A stretch of 64,000 nucleotides of DNA from NCBI RefSeq assembly GCF_030020805.1, contig NZ_CP125098.1, forward strand, positions 6,347,501-6,411,500, in the 5' to 3' direction. The first letter of the stretch is position 1, and every line of letters starts with the position of its first letter. Positions 51,919 to 61,628 of the stretch are shown in pieces. The notes below the pieces were generated by a model. The model was not told where the DNA came from. It searched no databases and worked only from the letters and a program-made list of their open reading frames with translations. A program made the translations under genes and the position numbers. The DNA comes from Paenibacillus sp. RC67 (GTDB taxonomy: Bacteria > Bacillota > Bacilli > Paenibacillales > NBRC-103111).

Positions 51919-52698
51919 TCATCTACATACTCGTTCCAACATAACAGCTACGCCGTCATGGTCATTTGTTTCTGTGACTTCATAAGCAATATCCTTCAAT
52001 TCCTCAATGGCATTACCCATGGCAATAGGATAGCCGCATACATGGAATAATCCCAAATCATTATAGTCATCTCCAAATACCATTATTTCGTCCAATGAAC
52101 AATCCAACCGTTCGCATATTTGGGCAACAGCGTTTTCTTTGGACGCCTTTTTAGAGGAGATTTGGATTAGTGCTCCGGAATCTGTAATCACAATATTCAC
52201 TTTCTGTATGAACCGCTCTATTAATTTCCCAGCATCGCTATAGTTCGTTATTAATAGTTTAGAGGCCGCAAGTTGACGCATTTCTTCAATCCTGATAATC
52301 TGCGGTTTAGTCTTAATCTGCATTAATTCAGTGTAATCCAATTCTCTATTACTAAACCAACTGTCTTCTACCTCAACTGAAAGATAAGGATCACTCTCAC
52401 TTGAAATGAAATAATCAATTAGTTCAGTATTAATAGATGAATCTATTGAATAATGCTCTCTTAGATTCAATGTCTCGCTAATCACTAAAGCCCCATTGTA
52501 ATAACTCATGATTCCTATTGCTTGTAACTGTTCAGGGAGAAAATCTTTAACGGATCTTGGAGGACGGGCTGTAGCTATGATGATAGGAATTCCGTGGTGA
52601 TGACAATTTAAAATCGCCCTCATATTGCGAGAACTGACTTTTTTCCGGGAATCTAATAACGTTCCGTCCAAATCCAAAACTACAGCGGAAACTTTCAT
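51919..52698 (-). CDS. HAD-superfamily Cof-type phosphatase
   Basis: 260 residues. Motif I VVLDLDGTLLDSRKKV (nucleophile and acid aspartates), motif II IIATARPP, motif III lysine around SSKKASKENAV, and motif IV VFGDDYNDLGLF, with a Cof-type cap between. These are promiscuous sugar-phosphate or pyridoxal-phosphate phosphatases. ATG 52698; an in-frame codon at 52713 has worse spacing. Confidence 0.87.
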   Translation of the reverse strand: MKVSAVVLDLDGTLLDSRKKVSSRNMRAILNCHHHGIPIIIATARPPRSVKDFLPEQLQAIGIMSYYNGALVISETLNLREHYSIDSSINTELIDYFISSESDPYLSVEVEDSWFSNRELDYTELMQIKTKPQIIRIEEMRQLAASKLLITNYSDAGKLIERFIQKVNIVITDSGALIQISSKKASKENAVAQICERLDCSLDEIMVFGDDYNDLGLFHVCGYPIAMGNAIEELKDIAYEVTETNDHDGVAVMLERVCR

Positions 52699-52728
52699 TT
52701 TTCCAACCCCCATCCTCTTCTTAGCGAA

Positions 52729-53247
52729 TCATTTCATTCTTTCAGGTATAGCCGCAATAAACCGCTCAATCGTCCCATCAAAAGGAAACTGCCCATTCGC
52801 CACACGCTGCTGAAGGTTCTCTAGTTCCAATCTCGCTCTTTCCACCAAATCAGGAGGATAAGATAGCTCGACTGCATTAACCGCGAATTCGTCTTCATCG
52901 ACGACCTTCCATATGTTGTTTCTTTGTACAAAATCCAGATCCAGGTCGATATATGATACCGTATTCCCGTTACAAACGGCTGGTTGATTAATGTTGCAAT
53001 AATACTGAGTGATCTTGCCGTTCACTATATCCGCGCTTACAGTATACCAAGAATCAAAGGGAAAAAATTCAATAGTCCAATGCTCGCAAATAAAGGTTTT
53101 ACCTCTCGTATAATGCTGCAATTGCCTTCCCGGTTCACTCAGCACAAATATGTGAGAATCGGTCTTTTCGAGCAGTGTCGTATTCCATTCGTAATGGAGA
53201 CGGTTACCGTATTTCATCGCCTGAATCGTAATATTATCCTTGTTCAT
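52729..53247 (-). CDS. DUF402-domain protein
   Basis: 172 residues with the DUF402 core: GKTFICEHWTIEFFPFDSWY, VNGKITQYYCNINQPAV, SYIDLDLDFV and VVDEDEFAVNAVELSYP. DUF402 members include nucleoside diphosphatase-like enzymes with acidic metal sites. GGAG eight bases before ATG 53247. No informative neighbour. Confidence 0.85.
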   Translation of the reverse strand: MNKDNITIQAMKYGNRLHYEWNTTLLEKTDSHIFVLSEPGRQLQHYTRGKTFICEHWTIEFFPFDSWYTVSADIVNGKITQYYCNINQPAVCNGNTVSYIDLDLDFVQRNNIWKVVDEDEFAVNAVELSYPPDLVERARLELENLQQRVANGQFPFDGTIERFIAAIPERMK

Positions 53248-53327
53248 AGACTTCACTCCCCTTAACTTTCATAACACTTCTGAAACCTATTTGTTGCGTC
53301 AATAAATAACTTAAAGTTAATTATACC

Positions 53328-53362
53328 AAAAAATACCTCCTATCCATAAACGATAGAAGGTA
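53328..53362 (-). terminator. Rho-independent terminator of lepB
   Basis: Minus strand TACCTTCTATC pairs with GATAGGAGGTA around a seven-base loop, then six T residues. Confidence 0.8.
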
Positions 53363-53389
53363 CTCTGTTATTCATTAATATTATTATGA

Positions 53390-53917
53390 TCAATCTAGAG
53401 TGCCGATATGATTGAATGGAAAGTACCGGAACATCACTTTACCGACCAGCTTGCTTTTATCTACAAAAGGCGTTGTCGGCCATAAATGGGAATCTAGACT
53501 GTCATTGCGGTTGTCTCCCAAGAAGAAATATTTATCCTCGGGCACCGTAATCGGTCCGTAGGTGTAGTTCATTTTCTCCTTTAAATAAGGCTCGTCTACC
53601 TTCTCCCCATTCCGAATCAAGCTTCCATCCTTAATCTCTATTGTATCGCCTGGAAGGCCGATTAATCGCTTTACAAAACGCTGATCAGCCTCATCTGGCA
53701 ACGGAGGATAGAACACAACAACATCTCCGAATTGAAAGTCGGTCAGCTTGACCATTTTTTCGACCAATATTTTATCGTCCAGTTGGATAGTGGGGAGCAT
53801 CGAACCGGTCGGCACTTTCATTCCTTGAGCAACATACGTATTGAATGAAAAGCTGACAATCACAGCGATTGCCAACGTTGGAACCCAATCCTTGATCCAT
53901 CGTTTCACCCGTTGCAT
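53390..53917 (-). CDS. lepB: Signal peptidase I
   Basis: 175-residue single-anchor signal peptidase of the Gram-positive type. Box B VPTGSMLPTIQLDDKILVEK has the nucleophilic serine (39); box D VKRLIGLPGDTIEI has the general-base lysine (83); box E is FLGDNRNDSLDSH. One N-terminal membrane helix (TLAIAVIVSFSFNTYV). Confidence 0.94.
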   Translation of the reverse strand: MQRVKRWIKDWVPTLAIAVIVSFSFNTYVAQGMKVPTGSMLPTIQLDDKILVEKMVKLTDFQFGDVVVFYPPLPDEADQRFVKRLIGLPGDTIEIKDGSLIRNGEKVDEPYLKEKMNYTYGPITVPEDKYFFLGDNRNDSLDSHLWPTTPFVDKSKLVGKVMFRYFPFNHIGTLD

Positions 53918-54007
53918 TATTTCAGCTCCTTTTGCCGTTTCTTCTGTTCACAATACATCATTTCGGCAAAAGAAATATTAATGTAACATAAATTTTTTTA
54001 GGAATGG

Positions 54008-54454
54008 CTATGGAGCTGCTGTGGCGGCCTTATTAACTACCGTAATATACTCCTTCGTTTTTTGATCTCCTACCTTCCATTCAATCTGAACTTGATCGGT
54101 ACCTTTCCAGCTTGCTACCTCCCCTTTTTTGTCCAAGGTGATGGGCTGGCTCGGCGCTAGTAATGAAGGCTCCACAACCGAATTCACAAGAGATGTCCCG
54201 TCCGCATGGACTACGGTGACAGCAGCTTCAGCAACTCTTTCTTCTACTTTATATTCAACTGTCACCATTTCCTGCAGCTTGGATTTTTGAGGCGTATAGT
54301 TCACCTTAACCTTCCAGTGCTCCGATTCACCTTGCAGCGTTGCTGCTTTCGCACCCGGATCGTTGGAGCTGACCGTATTTTTGTTGCATGCGGTTAATGC
54401 AGTGACTGCTACCACTAGCGATAATGCGGACAACACGAGCCTTTTTCGAGTCAT
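54008..54454 (-). CDS. Lipoprotein of unknown function
   Basis: 148 residues. Signal MTRKRLVLSALSLVVAVTAL with lipobox TAC, then a strand-rich domain (WKVKVNYTPQ, VTVEYKVEERVAEAAVTVV, VQIEWKVGDQKTKEYITVV) that looks like one immunoglobulin-like fold. Divergent from the aldo/keto reductase. Not recognised. Confidence 0.75.
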   Translation of the reverse strand: MTRKRLVLSALSLVVAVTALTACNKNTVSSNDPGAKAATLQGESEHWKVKVNYTPQKSKLQEMVTVEYKVEERVAEAAVTVVHADGTSLVNSVVEPSLLAPSQPITLDKKGEVASWKGTDQVQIEWKVGDQKTKEYITVVNKAATAAP

Positions 54455-54613
54455 ACCATGTTCCTCCTAACTTGCGTTACTATTATTTTGAATCTGCTTG
54501 CATTATTTTATTCGATATTAAAAGGTCATTTCAAGCTTAACCTCTTTTTTGACTTCTCCGCGCCGTTGTCGTTAAATAAAAGAGACAGTCATCCATATTC
54601 AGGAGGGATCCGC

Positions 54614-55534
54614 ATGAAATACCGCAGATTAGGCAAAACAAATTTGAAGGTATCTGTCATTGGCATCGGTACGTGGCAGTTCGGAGGAGAGTGGGGCAAA
54701 GCTTTTACACAAGCAGAAGCAGATGCCATTCTGGATCAAGCCAAAGCTTCAGGCATTAACTTGATCGATACAGCTGAATGCTATGGAGATCATACCTCCG
54801 AATCGCTCATTGGAAGCTATGTGTCACGCAACCGCCGCGAGGATTGGGTCATCGCTACGAAATTCGGCCATCATTTCCACGGACATCAAGAACGTACACA
54901 GCATTGGTCTCCACAGGATGTGTTGGAACAATTGGAAGCTTCACTCAAAGCACTCCAAACCGATTATATCGATCTTTATCAATTCCACTCAGGTACTGAC
55001 GAAGCCTTCGACCAAGACGAGCTGTGGACTTTGTTGGACAAACAGGTTCAAGCAGGCAAAATCCGTCACTTGGGTACCTCGATCGGCAGCAACGATAATC
55101 TGCATCAGACCGCTGCTTCCACCAAAGTAAACTCGCAAGCTATTCAAGTCGTCTACAACCGTTTGGACCGCAAACCGGAAGAACGCGTATTCCCGTCCTG
55201 CGAAGAACAGGATTTGGGTGTATTGGCACGTGTACCTTTGGCAAGCGGCTATTTGAGCGGCAAATATAAGCCGGGCGCTGTGTTCCCGGACAATGATGTA
55301 CGTAACCGCCACGACCGTGAACAGACGATTCTTCGTCTGGAGGAAACTGCCCGCATTCGTGAGAACGAAGTACCTGCTGGGATGGACATGGCTACTTGGG
55401 CGCTAGCGTGGTGCTTGAAGCATCCTGCCGTAACCGCCGTTATTCCAGGCTGCAAAAGTCCTGAGCAGGTTATTTCTAATGCAGCGGCAGCTCAATACGT
55501 TTCGGATTTGCATAAACAAAGCTGGAAAGATTAA
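54614..55534 (+). CDS. Aldo/keto reductase
   Basis: 306 residues, (beta/alpha)8 NADPH enzyme. FGGEWGKA, INLIDTAECYGDHTSESLIG (catalytic D and Y), VIATKFGHHF (lysine), LYQFHS (histidine), VIPGCKSPEQ (NADPH clamp). AGGAGGG precedes ATG 54614; an in-frame ATG at 54458 lies in the other gene's leader and has no site. Substrate not predictable. Confidence 0.92.
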   Translation: MKYRRLGKTNLKVSVIGIGTWQFGGEWGKAFTQAEADAILDQAKASGINLIDTAECYGDHTSESLIGSYVSRNRREDWVIATKFGHHFHGHQERTQHWSPQDVLEQLEASLKALQTDYIDLYQFHSGTDEAFDQDELWTLLDKQVQAGKIRHLGTSIGSNDNLHQTAASTKVNSQAIQVVYNRLDRKPEERVFPSCEEQDLGVLARVPLASGYLSGKYKPGAVFPDNDVRNRHDREQTILRLEETARIRENEVPAGMDMATWALAWCLKHPAVTAVIPGCKSPEQVISNAAAAQYVSDLHKQSWKD

Positions 55535-55666
55535 AGCGATATAATCCATGTTTTTAGACAGTACCGTCCATGTTATTCAGCCGCGGGTTTAAGGTATGCT
55601 AGTTCGTGAACGCAGCATGAAAGCATTTAAGCTATTCACAGCTAGAAAAGAAAGGTCTTGAAACCG

Positions 55667-56851
55667 ATGAAGCTTACGACACGAATCTACATGGACGCCG
55701 CTTTGCAAAATATGAAAAGCGTCAGCTTTTTCACATTTCTTCAAGTACTTATCGCCCGCTTGGGCGCAAGCAATTTTGAAATTGCATTATCCAATTCACT
55801 GCCACCTCTGTTCTGCGCGTTGTCGTTAGCCTTTCTAACCCGACAGCTCCCGGTAACCAGAGGTGTCTTTCTTGTCAGCGGCTACATACGGCAGTTGGCC
55901 TTTTTGTGCATGGCATTCGCTGCGCTGCTGCCCCATCCGATTCCTTTTCTGCTGTTTTTCTGGTGCATCAACGCCGTTGCAGTAATGGTAACGGGGGCAC
56001 AGCAACCGGCTATCATGCGCAGATGGATAGCTCCGAACGAATTCCCGAAAATTTTCAGCAATAATAAAATTATCGGCATCATCATTGTGACCTTCGGAAG
56101 CTTCGGAATCGGCCAATACCTTGATGCCTTCGACTGGATGTTCCCCAAAAATTATGTGATATCCATGCTGATCGGGTGCTTGGCTACCTTTGCAGGCATG
56201 TCTTTGATCGCGGAATTGGCTCCAAAGGAGAAGCAGCGTATTCGGCTGACCTGGATGAAGCCTTTTCAAGAATGCGACCGAAAAACTTGGTGGATGGGGC
56301 TCAACAATGTAGGCATTGCGATGGTTCCTCCATTGTTCGTTATATACCATGTTAATGTGCTTAAGCTGACGAATTCTCAAATCGCGTATTTCGTTGTCAT
56401 TGCGGGGATTGTCTCTACTCTGCTGCTGCCGGTAGCCCGACGCTGCATGGAGAAGTTCGGTATGATGAAGGTCTATGGTACTGCCATTATAGGAATGGCT
56501 CTTGCCGTGCTGCCATACGGCTTCATTCACTCCTTCTGGCTGCTGCTCCTTATTCAAGGCTGGGTTGGTTTCTGCCTCGCTGTACATGAAGTGGCTTCTC
56601 AGACGATTATGATGAAGGAAGCCGCTAAGCATCGTAAGGAAATGGCGTATTTTTCCGACTTTCAGCTTGTTATGAACGCAGGAAATGCAATCGGTGCTTT
56701 ATTTGCCGGGGCTCTGATTTCTTTTCTTCCGTTATGGGGCTGCTTCATCGTTATTGCTGCCATTCGTGTTGGCTTTTATTTAACTTATCGTTCTGTCAAA
56801 GAACCCGAGCCTCAGAACCAGACAGCCGAGCTCCATTCGGCTAACGGTTAA
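55667..56851 (+). CDS. MFS transporter
   Basis: 395 residues from ATG 55667 with AAAGG upstream (TTG 55658 possible). About twelve helices in two bundles; cytosolic loop ELAPKEKQRIRLTWMKPF between. Substrate unknown. Co-directional with the aldo/keto reductase but 130 bases apart. Confidence 0.8.
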   Translation: MKLTTRIYMDAALQNMKSVSFFTFLQVLIARLGASNFEIALSNSLPPLFCALSLAFLTRQLPVTRGVFLVSGYIRQLAFLCMAFAALLPHPIPFLLFFWCINAVAVMVTGAQQPAIMRRWIAPNEFPKIFSNNKIIGIIIVTFGSFGIGQYLDAFDWMFPKNYVISMLIGCLATFAGMSLIAELAPKEKQRIRLTWMKPFQECDRKTWWMGLNNVGIAMVPPLFVIYHVNVLKLTNSQIAYFVVIAGIVSTLLLPVARRCMEKFGMMKVYGTAIIGMALAVLPYGFIHSFWLLLLIQGWVGFCLAVHEVASQTIMMKEAAKHRKEMAYFSDFQLVMNAGNAIGALFAGALISFLPLWGCFIVIAAIRVGFYLTYRSVKEPEPQNQTAELHSANG

Positions 56852-56894
56852 AAGTTGTGCTTCAGCAGCTTTCCATACTAATGCACCATAAACA

Positions 56895-56934
56895 AAAACC
56901 CAATCGGCTGCTTAGTAGTAAACGATTGGGTTTT
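56895..56934. terminator. Bidirectional terminator
   Basis: AAAACCCAATCG (56895-56906) pairs with CGATTGGGTTTT (56923-56934); serves the plus MFS gene and the convergent minus copper gene. Confidence 0.85.
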
Positions 56935-56948
56935 CATCTTTTTATCAG

Positions 56949-58625
56949 TTAATATAGTCGAATTTGTTTATCATATACGGTTTCATCGTCATTACTGTCC
57001 ATGACTCGAACTTCGATATCCCAATAACCTGGATAAGGAAGGTAGGCTCCTTTAGCTTTGTACGTATGTTTCTTCAAGTCTCCAAAGCTGTCCTCCACAC
57101 TAACATCCTCTGTATATTGGAGCGGAACCTCAATAGGCGCTATATCTTTGGCATTGGCGTCATGGAGCTTCAAGATCATCTGCTTCGGTTTGCCTAACGA
57201 TTCTGGCAGCCACACCTTCACTGTAAAATCGTTCACACCTGGTGCGTTCGGCGTAATCTGTGCGGTCATATGAATCTTCTCACCCATCACATGCCAATTC
57301 AGTGGCTCATTCGCAGGCAAAGGGGTTAAATAAGTGAACACCCCAACGATAAGCACGATGAGAAGCGCTAACACTACGTCGATTTTAAGCAGAACCCCAA
57401 CCTTAGCTTCACCGCGTTTCCGAAATACCCAGCGAAGCAAAGCTGCCGTACACACAACCAGTAAAACAAGTGCGCTCTTAGCAAGCAAAAGAATACCCCA
57501 CTGGGTTTCCACGATATAAGCAATATCCGGTAAAAAGATCAAAACGGACAATATTCCTGATGCCACCAGCAGCAAAATGGAGGCTAACGCAGTCGAAGAG
57601 AATCGAGGAAAAAAACTCATTCCTTCCTCTTTATTGCGGCGCCATAAGACTAACAGCATCAGCAATCCGCCCACCCATAGGGCTGCAGCTGCCAAGTGAA
57701 TGAAGTCGAGCAGCAAAGTCTGCTTTAACGGCTGAAATGCAGCAGAATGGCCGTTCAAGCCTTTGGTCAGCCATATTAGTGCAACCCATACCAGATCAAG
57801 CCACGGGCGACGGTGCAGCACAACAAAGCCTAACAGCGATAAAATTAATGAGGTTAGCCAGATGTAGCCGATTGCCGTCTTAGTAAAAATAACTGCGAAA
57901 GCATCCGGTCCCCCATCCCCGATAAGTGCGAAGATGTGAGTAAACATAAAGAACAAGAAGGCGAGCAAATATCCTCGCTGAAGCTGCGTACCCCATTCTT
58001 GGAGCAAGACGGTCACGCATTCGCTGCGACTTCCGTAGAATCGGAGCCACACTACCCAGCCTGTAAACGCAAGCATCAGGGCATAATAGATCATCCGCGA
58101 TATATATTGAATAATCTCCATGAATCCCAGCTGTGTGGATAATCCATGAGAATGCATATGTTCCATAGAAGGTAATGCATCAGCAGGCTGGTTACTTAAG
58201 CTTTGGCCGACGGCAAACAAATACGTCCCCTCCACGGGGTGACCGTCCGCCGAGATCACATGGTAAGTAACCAAATAGCTTCCTTGACCGAGCTTGGGCA
58301 GCTGCAGTTCAACTGCTGTCCGGTTGGTATTCATTTGAGCTTTATTGGTCGTTACTTGCTTCTTGCTGCTATCAAACACCCGTATGTAGTAGATACCGTC
58401 TTCCAATCTTTCATTAAATGTTAGAATAACGCTATCCGGCGCTTGATCCATCTCAGCATTAGCAGCCGGTGCTGAATCGATGAGGCTTGCGTGAGCCGAC
58501 ACAGGGTTCGGCAAAGCGATGAAATAAAAGATGAAACTTACACAGCAAAGAAGTAACGCTAGCCAACGACTTTGCCGTTTTTTTACAGTATGTCGGCGCA
58601 AGCCGACCGTCTTAGTGCTGCTCAT
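56949..58625 (-). CDS. CopC-CopD fusion copper protein (YcnJ-type)
   Basis: 558 residues. Signal peptide up to VSAH, mature protein starting HASLIDSAPAANAEMDQAP: an N-terminal His and the D/H pattern of CopC that binds copper(II). CopC domain to about residue 150, then eight membrane helices of CopD, then a C-terminal extracellular domain from about 460 (WHVMGEKIHMTAQITPNAPG, FTVKVWLPESL). This matches YcnJ of B. subtilis, a copper importer; a YcnI or YcnK partner is not adjacent here. Confidence 0.88.
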   Translation of the reverse strand: MSSTKTVGLRRHTVKKRQSRWLALLLCCVSFIFYFIALPNPVSAHASLIDSAPAANAEMDQAPDSVILTFNERLEDGIYYIRVFDSSKKQVTTNKAQMNTNRTAVELQLPKLGQGSYLVTYHVISADGHPVEGTYLFAVGQSLSNQPADALPSMEHMHSHGLSTQLGFMEIIQYISRMIYYALMLAFTGWVVWLRFYGSRSECVTVLLQEWGTQLQRGYLLAFLFFMFTHIFALIGDGGPDAFAVIFTKTAIGYIWLTSLILSLLGFVVLHRRPWLDLVWVALIWLTKGLNGHSAAFQPLKQTLLLDFIHLAAAALWVGGLLMLLVLWRRNKEEGMSFFPRFSSTALASILLLVASGILSVLIFLPDIAYIVETQWGILLLAKSALVLLVVCTAALLRWVFRKRGEAKVGVLLKIDVVLALLIVLIVGVFTYLTPLPANEPLNWHVMGEKIHMTAQITPNAPGVNDFTVKVWLPESLGKPKQMILKLHDANAKDIAPIEVPLQYTEDVSVEDSFGDLKKHTYKAKGAYLPYPGYWDIEVRVMDSNDDETVYDKQIRLY

Positions 58626-58657
58626 AATGAGAAAATCCTCCTTGACCGTGCTACAGG

Positions 58658-59065
58658 CTATTCACCCGTTAGCTTCTTTCTTCCTGCAAATCCGTCATAT
58701 AGCCCGTGGTAGTGTTCTACACGTTCCTCACCTTGTCTCCAGCACAGCAGCACTTCCCTGCCGTCCATAAGTGCCGGGAAATCAAGGAGACCGGTGTCAA
58801 CATCTTTTAATTGGACCCCTTTAAGCTCAAAGCTTTGAAGAACAGCATTACCCTCCACCTGCATGAAATCCATTTCGCATTCTAATGTAAAGTAGGGATC
58901 GCCTTGTACTGCAATTCCATGATTGCGATGGTAGCTTTTAAGCTGATGCAGCTCCTCATATTTCAGACGAAACTGCCGTTTAATCTCTTGAAGCTTCTCC
59001 AGCTCCCGCTTCACTATCGGTAGTATTGCATTGGCTTCAGCCAAGGTGTAATAGATCTTGTCCAT
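58658..59065 (-). CDS. DUF2203-family protein
   Basis: 135 residues from ATG 59065 (GGGAGG upstream; a codon at 59080 lies on that site). YYTLAEANAILPIVKRELEK and the C-terminal LLCWRQGEERVEHYHGLYDG match DUF2203. Mostly helical N-terminus, function unknown. It sits between the copper gene and nikR; a metal link is possible but unproven. Confidence 0.85.
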   Translation of the reverse strand: MDKIYYTLAEANAILPIVKRELEKLQEIKRQFRLKYEELHQLKSYHRNHGIAVQGDPYFTLECEMDFMQVEGNAVLQSFELKGVQLKDVDTGLLDFPALMDGREVLLCWRQGEERVEHYHGLYDGFAGRKKLTGE

Positions 59066-59124
59066 TAAAAGTCCTCCCATCTATCCGACGCTATATTAAT
59101 GTAGTTTCTTATAAGAAGCTGACT

Positions 59125-59613
59125 CTAGTGTCCGTGTTCTCCATGAGAATGTGGATGATTGTGTTCATGCTTATGCGGGCGAGAGCTATGATCCGGGCTA
59201 TCCATATGGGTTACTGATAGTTCCGCATAAAATACGCCCTTGAGCACCTGAATACGCTGCTGGAGTTCACGTAACCTACTCACAACACCACGAACTACAA
59301 TAACTTCCAGACATTGATGGTGATTCAAGTGAATATGCATCGTTGAGTTGATCTCATGGTGGTATTCGTGCTGAAGTTCTGTCAATACGATCGGCAGATC
59401 GCTGACATGATGATCGTAGACCATTACTATAGTTCCAGCCGCCATCTGTTCAGGATGGATTTGGGAGGGTGCTAGCAGCGCTTTTCGTACCAAATCCCTT
59501 ATTGCTTCCGATCGGTTGTCATACCCCTGCTCGGCCAGCAGAGCATCGAACTGTTCAATTAATGATTGAGGCATTGAGATGCCAAATCGAACAAGCGCGT
59601 CTTTTTCAGTCAA
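59125..59613 (-). CDS. nikR: Nickel-responsive regulator NikR with a His-rich tail
   Basis: 162 residues from TTG 59613, seven bases after GGGGAG; an in-frame ATG at 59670 has no site and would add 19 residues. Ribbon-helix-helix VRFGISMPQSLIEQFDALLA and GYDNRSEAIRDLVRKAL, then an ACT-like domain with the nickel ligands HIHLNHHQCLEVIVVRG. The last 25 residues (HSSRPHKHEHNHPHSHGEHG) are a histidine-rich tail not present in Escherichia coli NikR and likely to bind nickel. No nickel transporter or hydrogenase or urease genes are in the window. Confidence 0.9.
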   Translation of the reverse strand: MTEKDALVRFGISMPQSLIEQFDALLAEQGYDNRSEAIRDLVRKALLAPSQIHPEQMAAGTIVMVYDHHVSDLPIVLTELQHEYHHEINSTMHIHLNHHQCLEVIVVRGVVSRLRELQQRIQVLKGVFYAELSVTHMDSPDHSSRPHKHEHNHPHSHGEHGH

Positions 59614-59838
59614 CCTTGTTCTCCCCTTTACATGGATGCCTGCGGCATCGCTAACTTTCCGTAACCGCATTCTTAGTTCTAATGTAGCATACTCGGATGG
59701 GGCTAACCAAACTTTTCACCGTAATGTCATACTCTTGCAGACGGAAAAAATAATTAAGACAATCTCTTCTCTTGCCGCAAAGCCCTTTCCCTATTAAAAT
59801 ACGGAAATAGATTGTTGAAGGAAAGGAATGAATCTTTA

Positions 59839-61551
59839 GTGATACGACGTTTTATAGCCTTCTATCGGCCTCATTGGAAACTATTTGCTGTTGATTTTAC
59901 AGCTTCCTTATTCGTAGCACTGCTTGAGCTTTGCTTTCCGCTGGCTGTTAAGTGGATCGTGGATACACTGCTGCCGGATCGTAACTGGCCGTGGATCCTC
60001 TGGGCGGGGGCAGGACTGCTTGCTATGTATTTAGTAAGCAGCGGACTGCAATTTGTCGTCACGTACTGGGGACATAAGCTTGGGATTCAAATTGAGTTCG
60101 ATATGCGTCAAAAGCTGTTTCAGCATGTGCAAAAATTATCGTTTCGCTTTTTCGATAATCATAAAACCGGACATTTGATGTCCAGAATGACGAACGATCT
60201 GTTCGAAATCGGCGAAGTAGCGCATCACGGGCCCGAGGATTTATTCATTGCCGTCATGACCTTTATCGGCGCATTTTCCATTATGCTTTACTTGAATTGG
60301 CAGCTAGCCTGCATTACTTTCATCGCTTTACCTTTATTGATATGGCTTATCGTGCTGTGCAATGGGAAGCTGGTCAAAGCTGCCAATCAAATGTATACGA
60401 ATATTGCCGATGTGAACGCACAGGTCGAAGACAGTGTTGCCGGTATTCGCGTCGTGCAGTCGTTTACGAATGAGCATCATGAGATCAAGAAATTTGCAGA
60501 GAACAATAAAAAATATCGATTTGCCAAGCTGCAATCCTATTGGATCATCGCTTACAGCTCTTCCGGGATGTATTTACTCATGAGGCTTATCACCTTGCTA
60601 GTGCTTCTGTGTGGAGCCTGGTTGGTCATATACCGCGGCATGTCTTATGGAGAACTGGTCGGCTTCCTTCTGTTCGTGAACATCTTCTTCAAGCCGATTG
60701 AAAAAATAACCGCACTGCTCGAACAATACCCCAAAGGGATGGCAGGTTTCAAACGGTTTCTGGAAATTATGGATGTGGAGCCAGATGTGGCTGATGCGCC
60801 AAATGCGCTAGACGTAAAGAAACTGCGCGGAGATATTGAATTCAAAGGCGTCACCTTCGGCTATGAAAATCACGCTCATGTGCTGCAGAACGTCGACCTG
60901 CGTATCCGTGCAGGTGAAACGGTCGCCTTCGTCGGCCCTTCCGGAGCCGGCAAGACGACGCTGTGCAGCCTTATTCCCCGCTTCTATGAAATCGAGAGCG
61001 GCACGATATCCATCGACGGCATCGACATCCGCCAGATGACGCAGCGCTCCTTGCGCGCACAAATCGGCATAGTGCAGCAGGACGTATTCCTGTTCGCGGG
61101 CACACTCCGCGACAACATCGCCTACGGCAAGCTAGGCGCGACCGAAGCCGAGATCATCGCTGCTGCCCGCAGAGCGCATCTGGAGGCGGTTATCGACTCG
61201 CTGCCGCTTGGATTGGACACACCGGTAGGTGAACGCGGCGTGAAGCTGTCCGGCGGACAGAAGCAGCGGCTTGCGATCGCACGGATGTTTCTCAAAAATC
61301 CGCCGATCCTCATCCTGGATGAAGCTACCTCCGCTCTCGATACCGAGACCGAAGCCGTCATCCAGCAGGCTCTCTCCGAGCTGTCGGCGAACCGCACGAC
61401 GCTCGTCATCGCCCATAGGCTCGCGACGATCCGCCATGCGGACAGGATCATCGTCGTCAATGAGGAGGGTATTGCCGAGCAAGGCCGTCATGAAGAGCTC
61501 CTCGCCGTAGGAGGAGCTTATGCTAAGCTGCATCATGCACAGTTCGGCTGA
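59839..61551 (+). CDS. ABC transporter, fused permease and ATPase (exporter type)
   Basis: About 570 residues from GTG 59839 (AAAGGA upstream; TTG 59812 possible). Six membrane helices then nucleotide-binding domain: Walker A GPSGAGKTTLCSLIPRF, Q-loop IVQQDVFLFAGTLRDNIAYG, signature KLSGGQKQRLAIARMF, Walker B ILILDEATSALDTETEA, switch VIAHRLATIRHA. Homodimeric multidrug or lipid type exporter by pattern. The second half (from about 60880) is markedly more GC-rich than the first half and the flanks. Confidence 0.88.
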   Translation: MIRRFIAFYRPHWKLFAVDFTASLFVALLELCFPLAVKWIVDTLLPDRNWPWILWAGAGLLAMYLVSSGLQFVVTYWGHKLGIQIEFDMRQKLFQHVQKLSFRFFDNHKTGHLMSRMTNDLFEIGEVAHHGPEDLFIAVMTFIGAFSIMLYLNWQLACITFIALPLLIWLIVLCNGKLVKAANQMYTNIADVNAQVEDSVAGIRVVQSFTNEHHEIKKFAENNKKYRFAKLQSYWIIAYSSSGMYLLMRLITLLVLLCGAWLVIYRGMSYGELVGFLLFVNIFFKPIEKITALLEQYPKGMAGFKRFLEIMDVEPDVADAPNALDVKKLRGDIEFKGVTFGYENHAHVLQNVDLRIRAGETVAFVGPSGAGKTTLCSLIPRFYEIESGTISIDGIDIRQMTQRSLRAQIGIVQQDVFLFAGTLRDNIAYGKLGATEAEIIAAARRAHLEAVIDSLPLGLDTPVGERGVKLSGGQKQRLAIARMFLKNPPILILDEATSALDTETEAVIQQALSELSANRTTLVIAHRLATIRHADRIIVVNEEGIAEQGRHEELLAVGGAYAKLHHAQFG

Positions 61552-61628
61552 GCCGATGAAGCCTTACAGCTGACGTTACAGGGCTTCTGAGCGTGTTGAG
61601 AAGCCTAAGGAATCGGGAAAATCACTTT

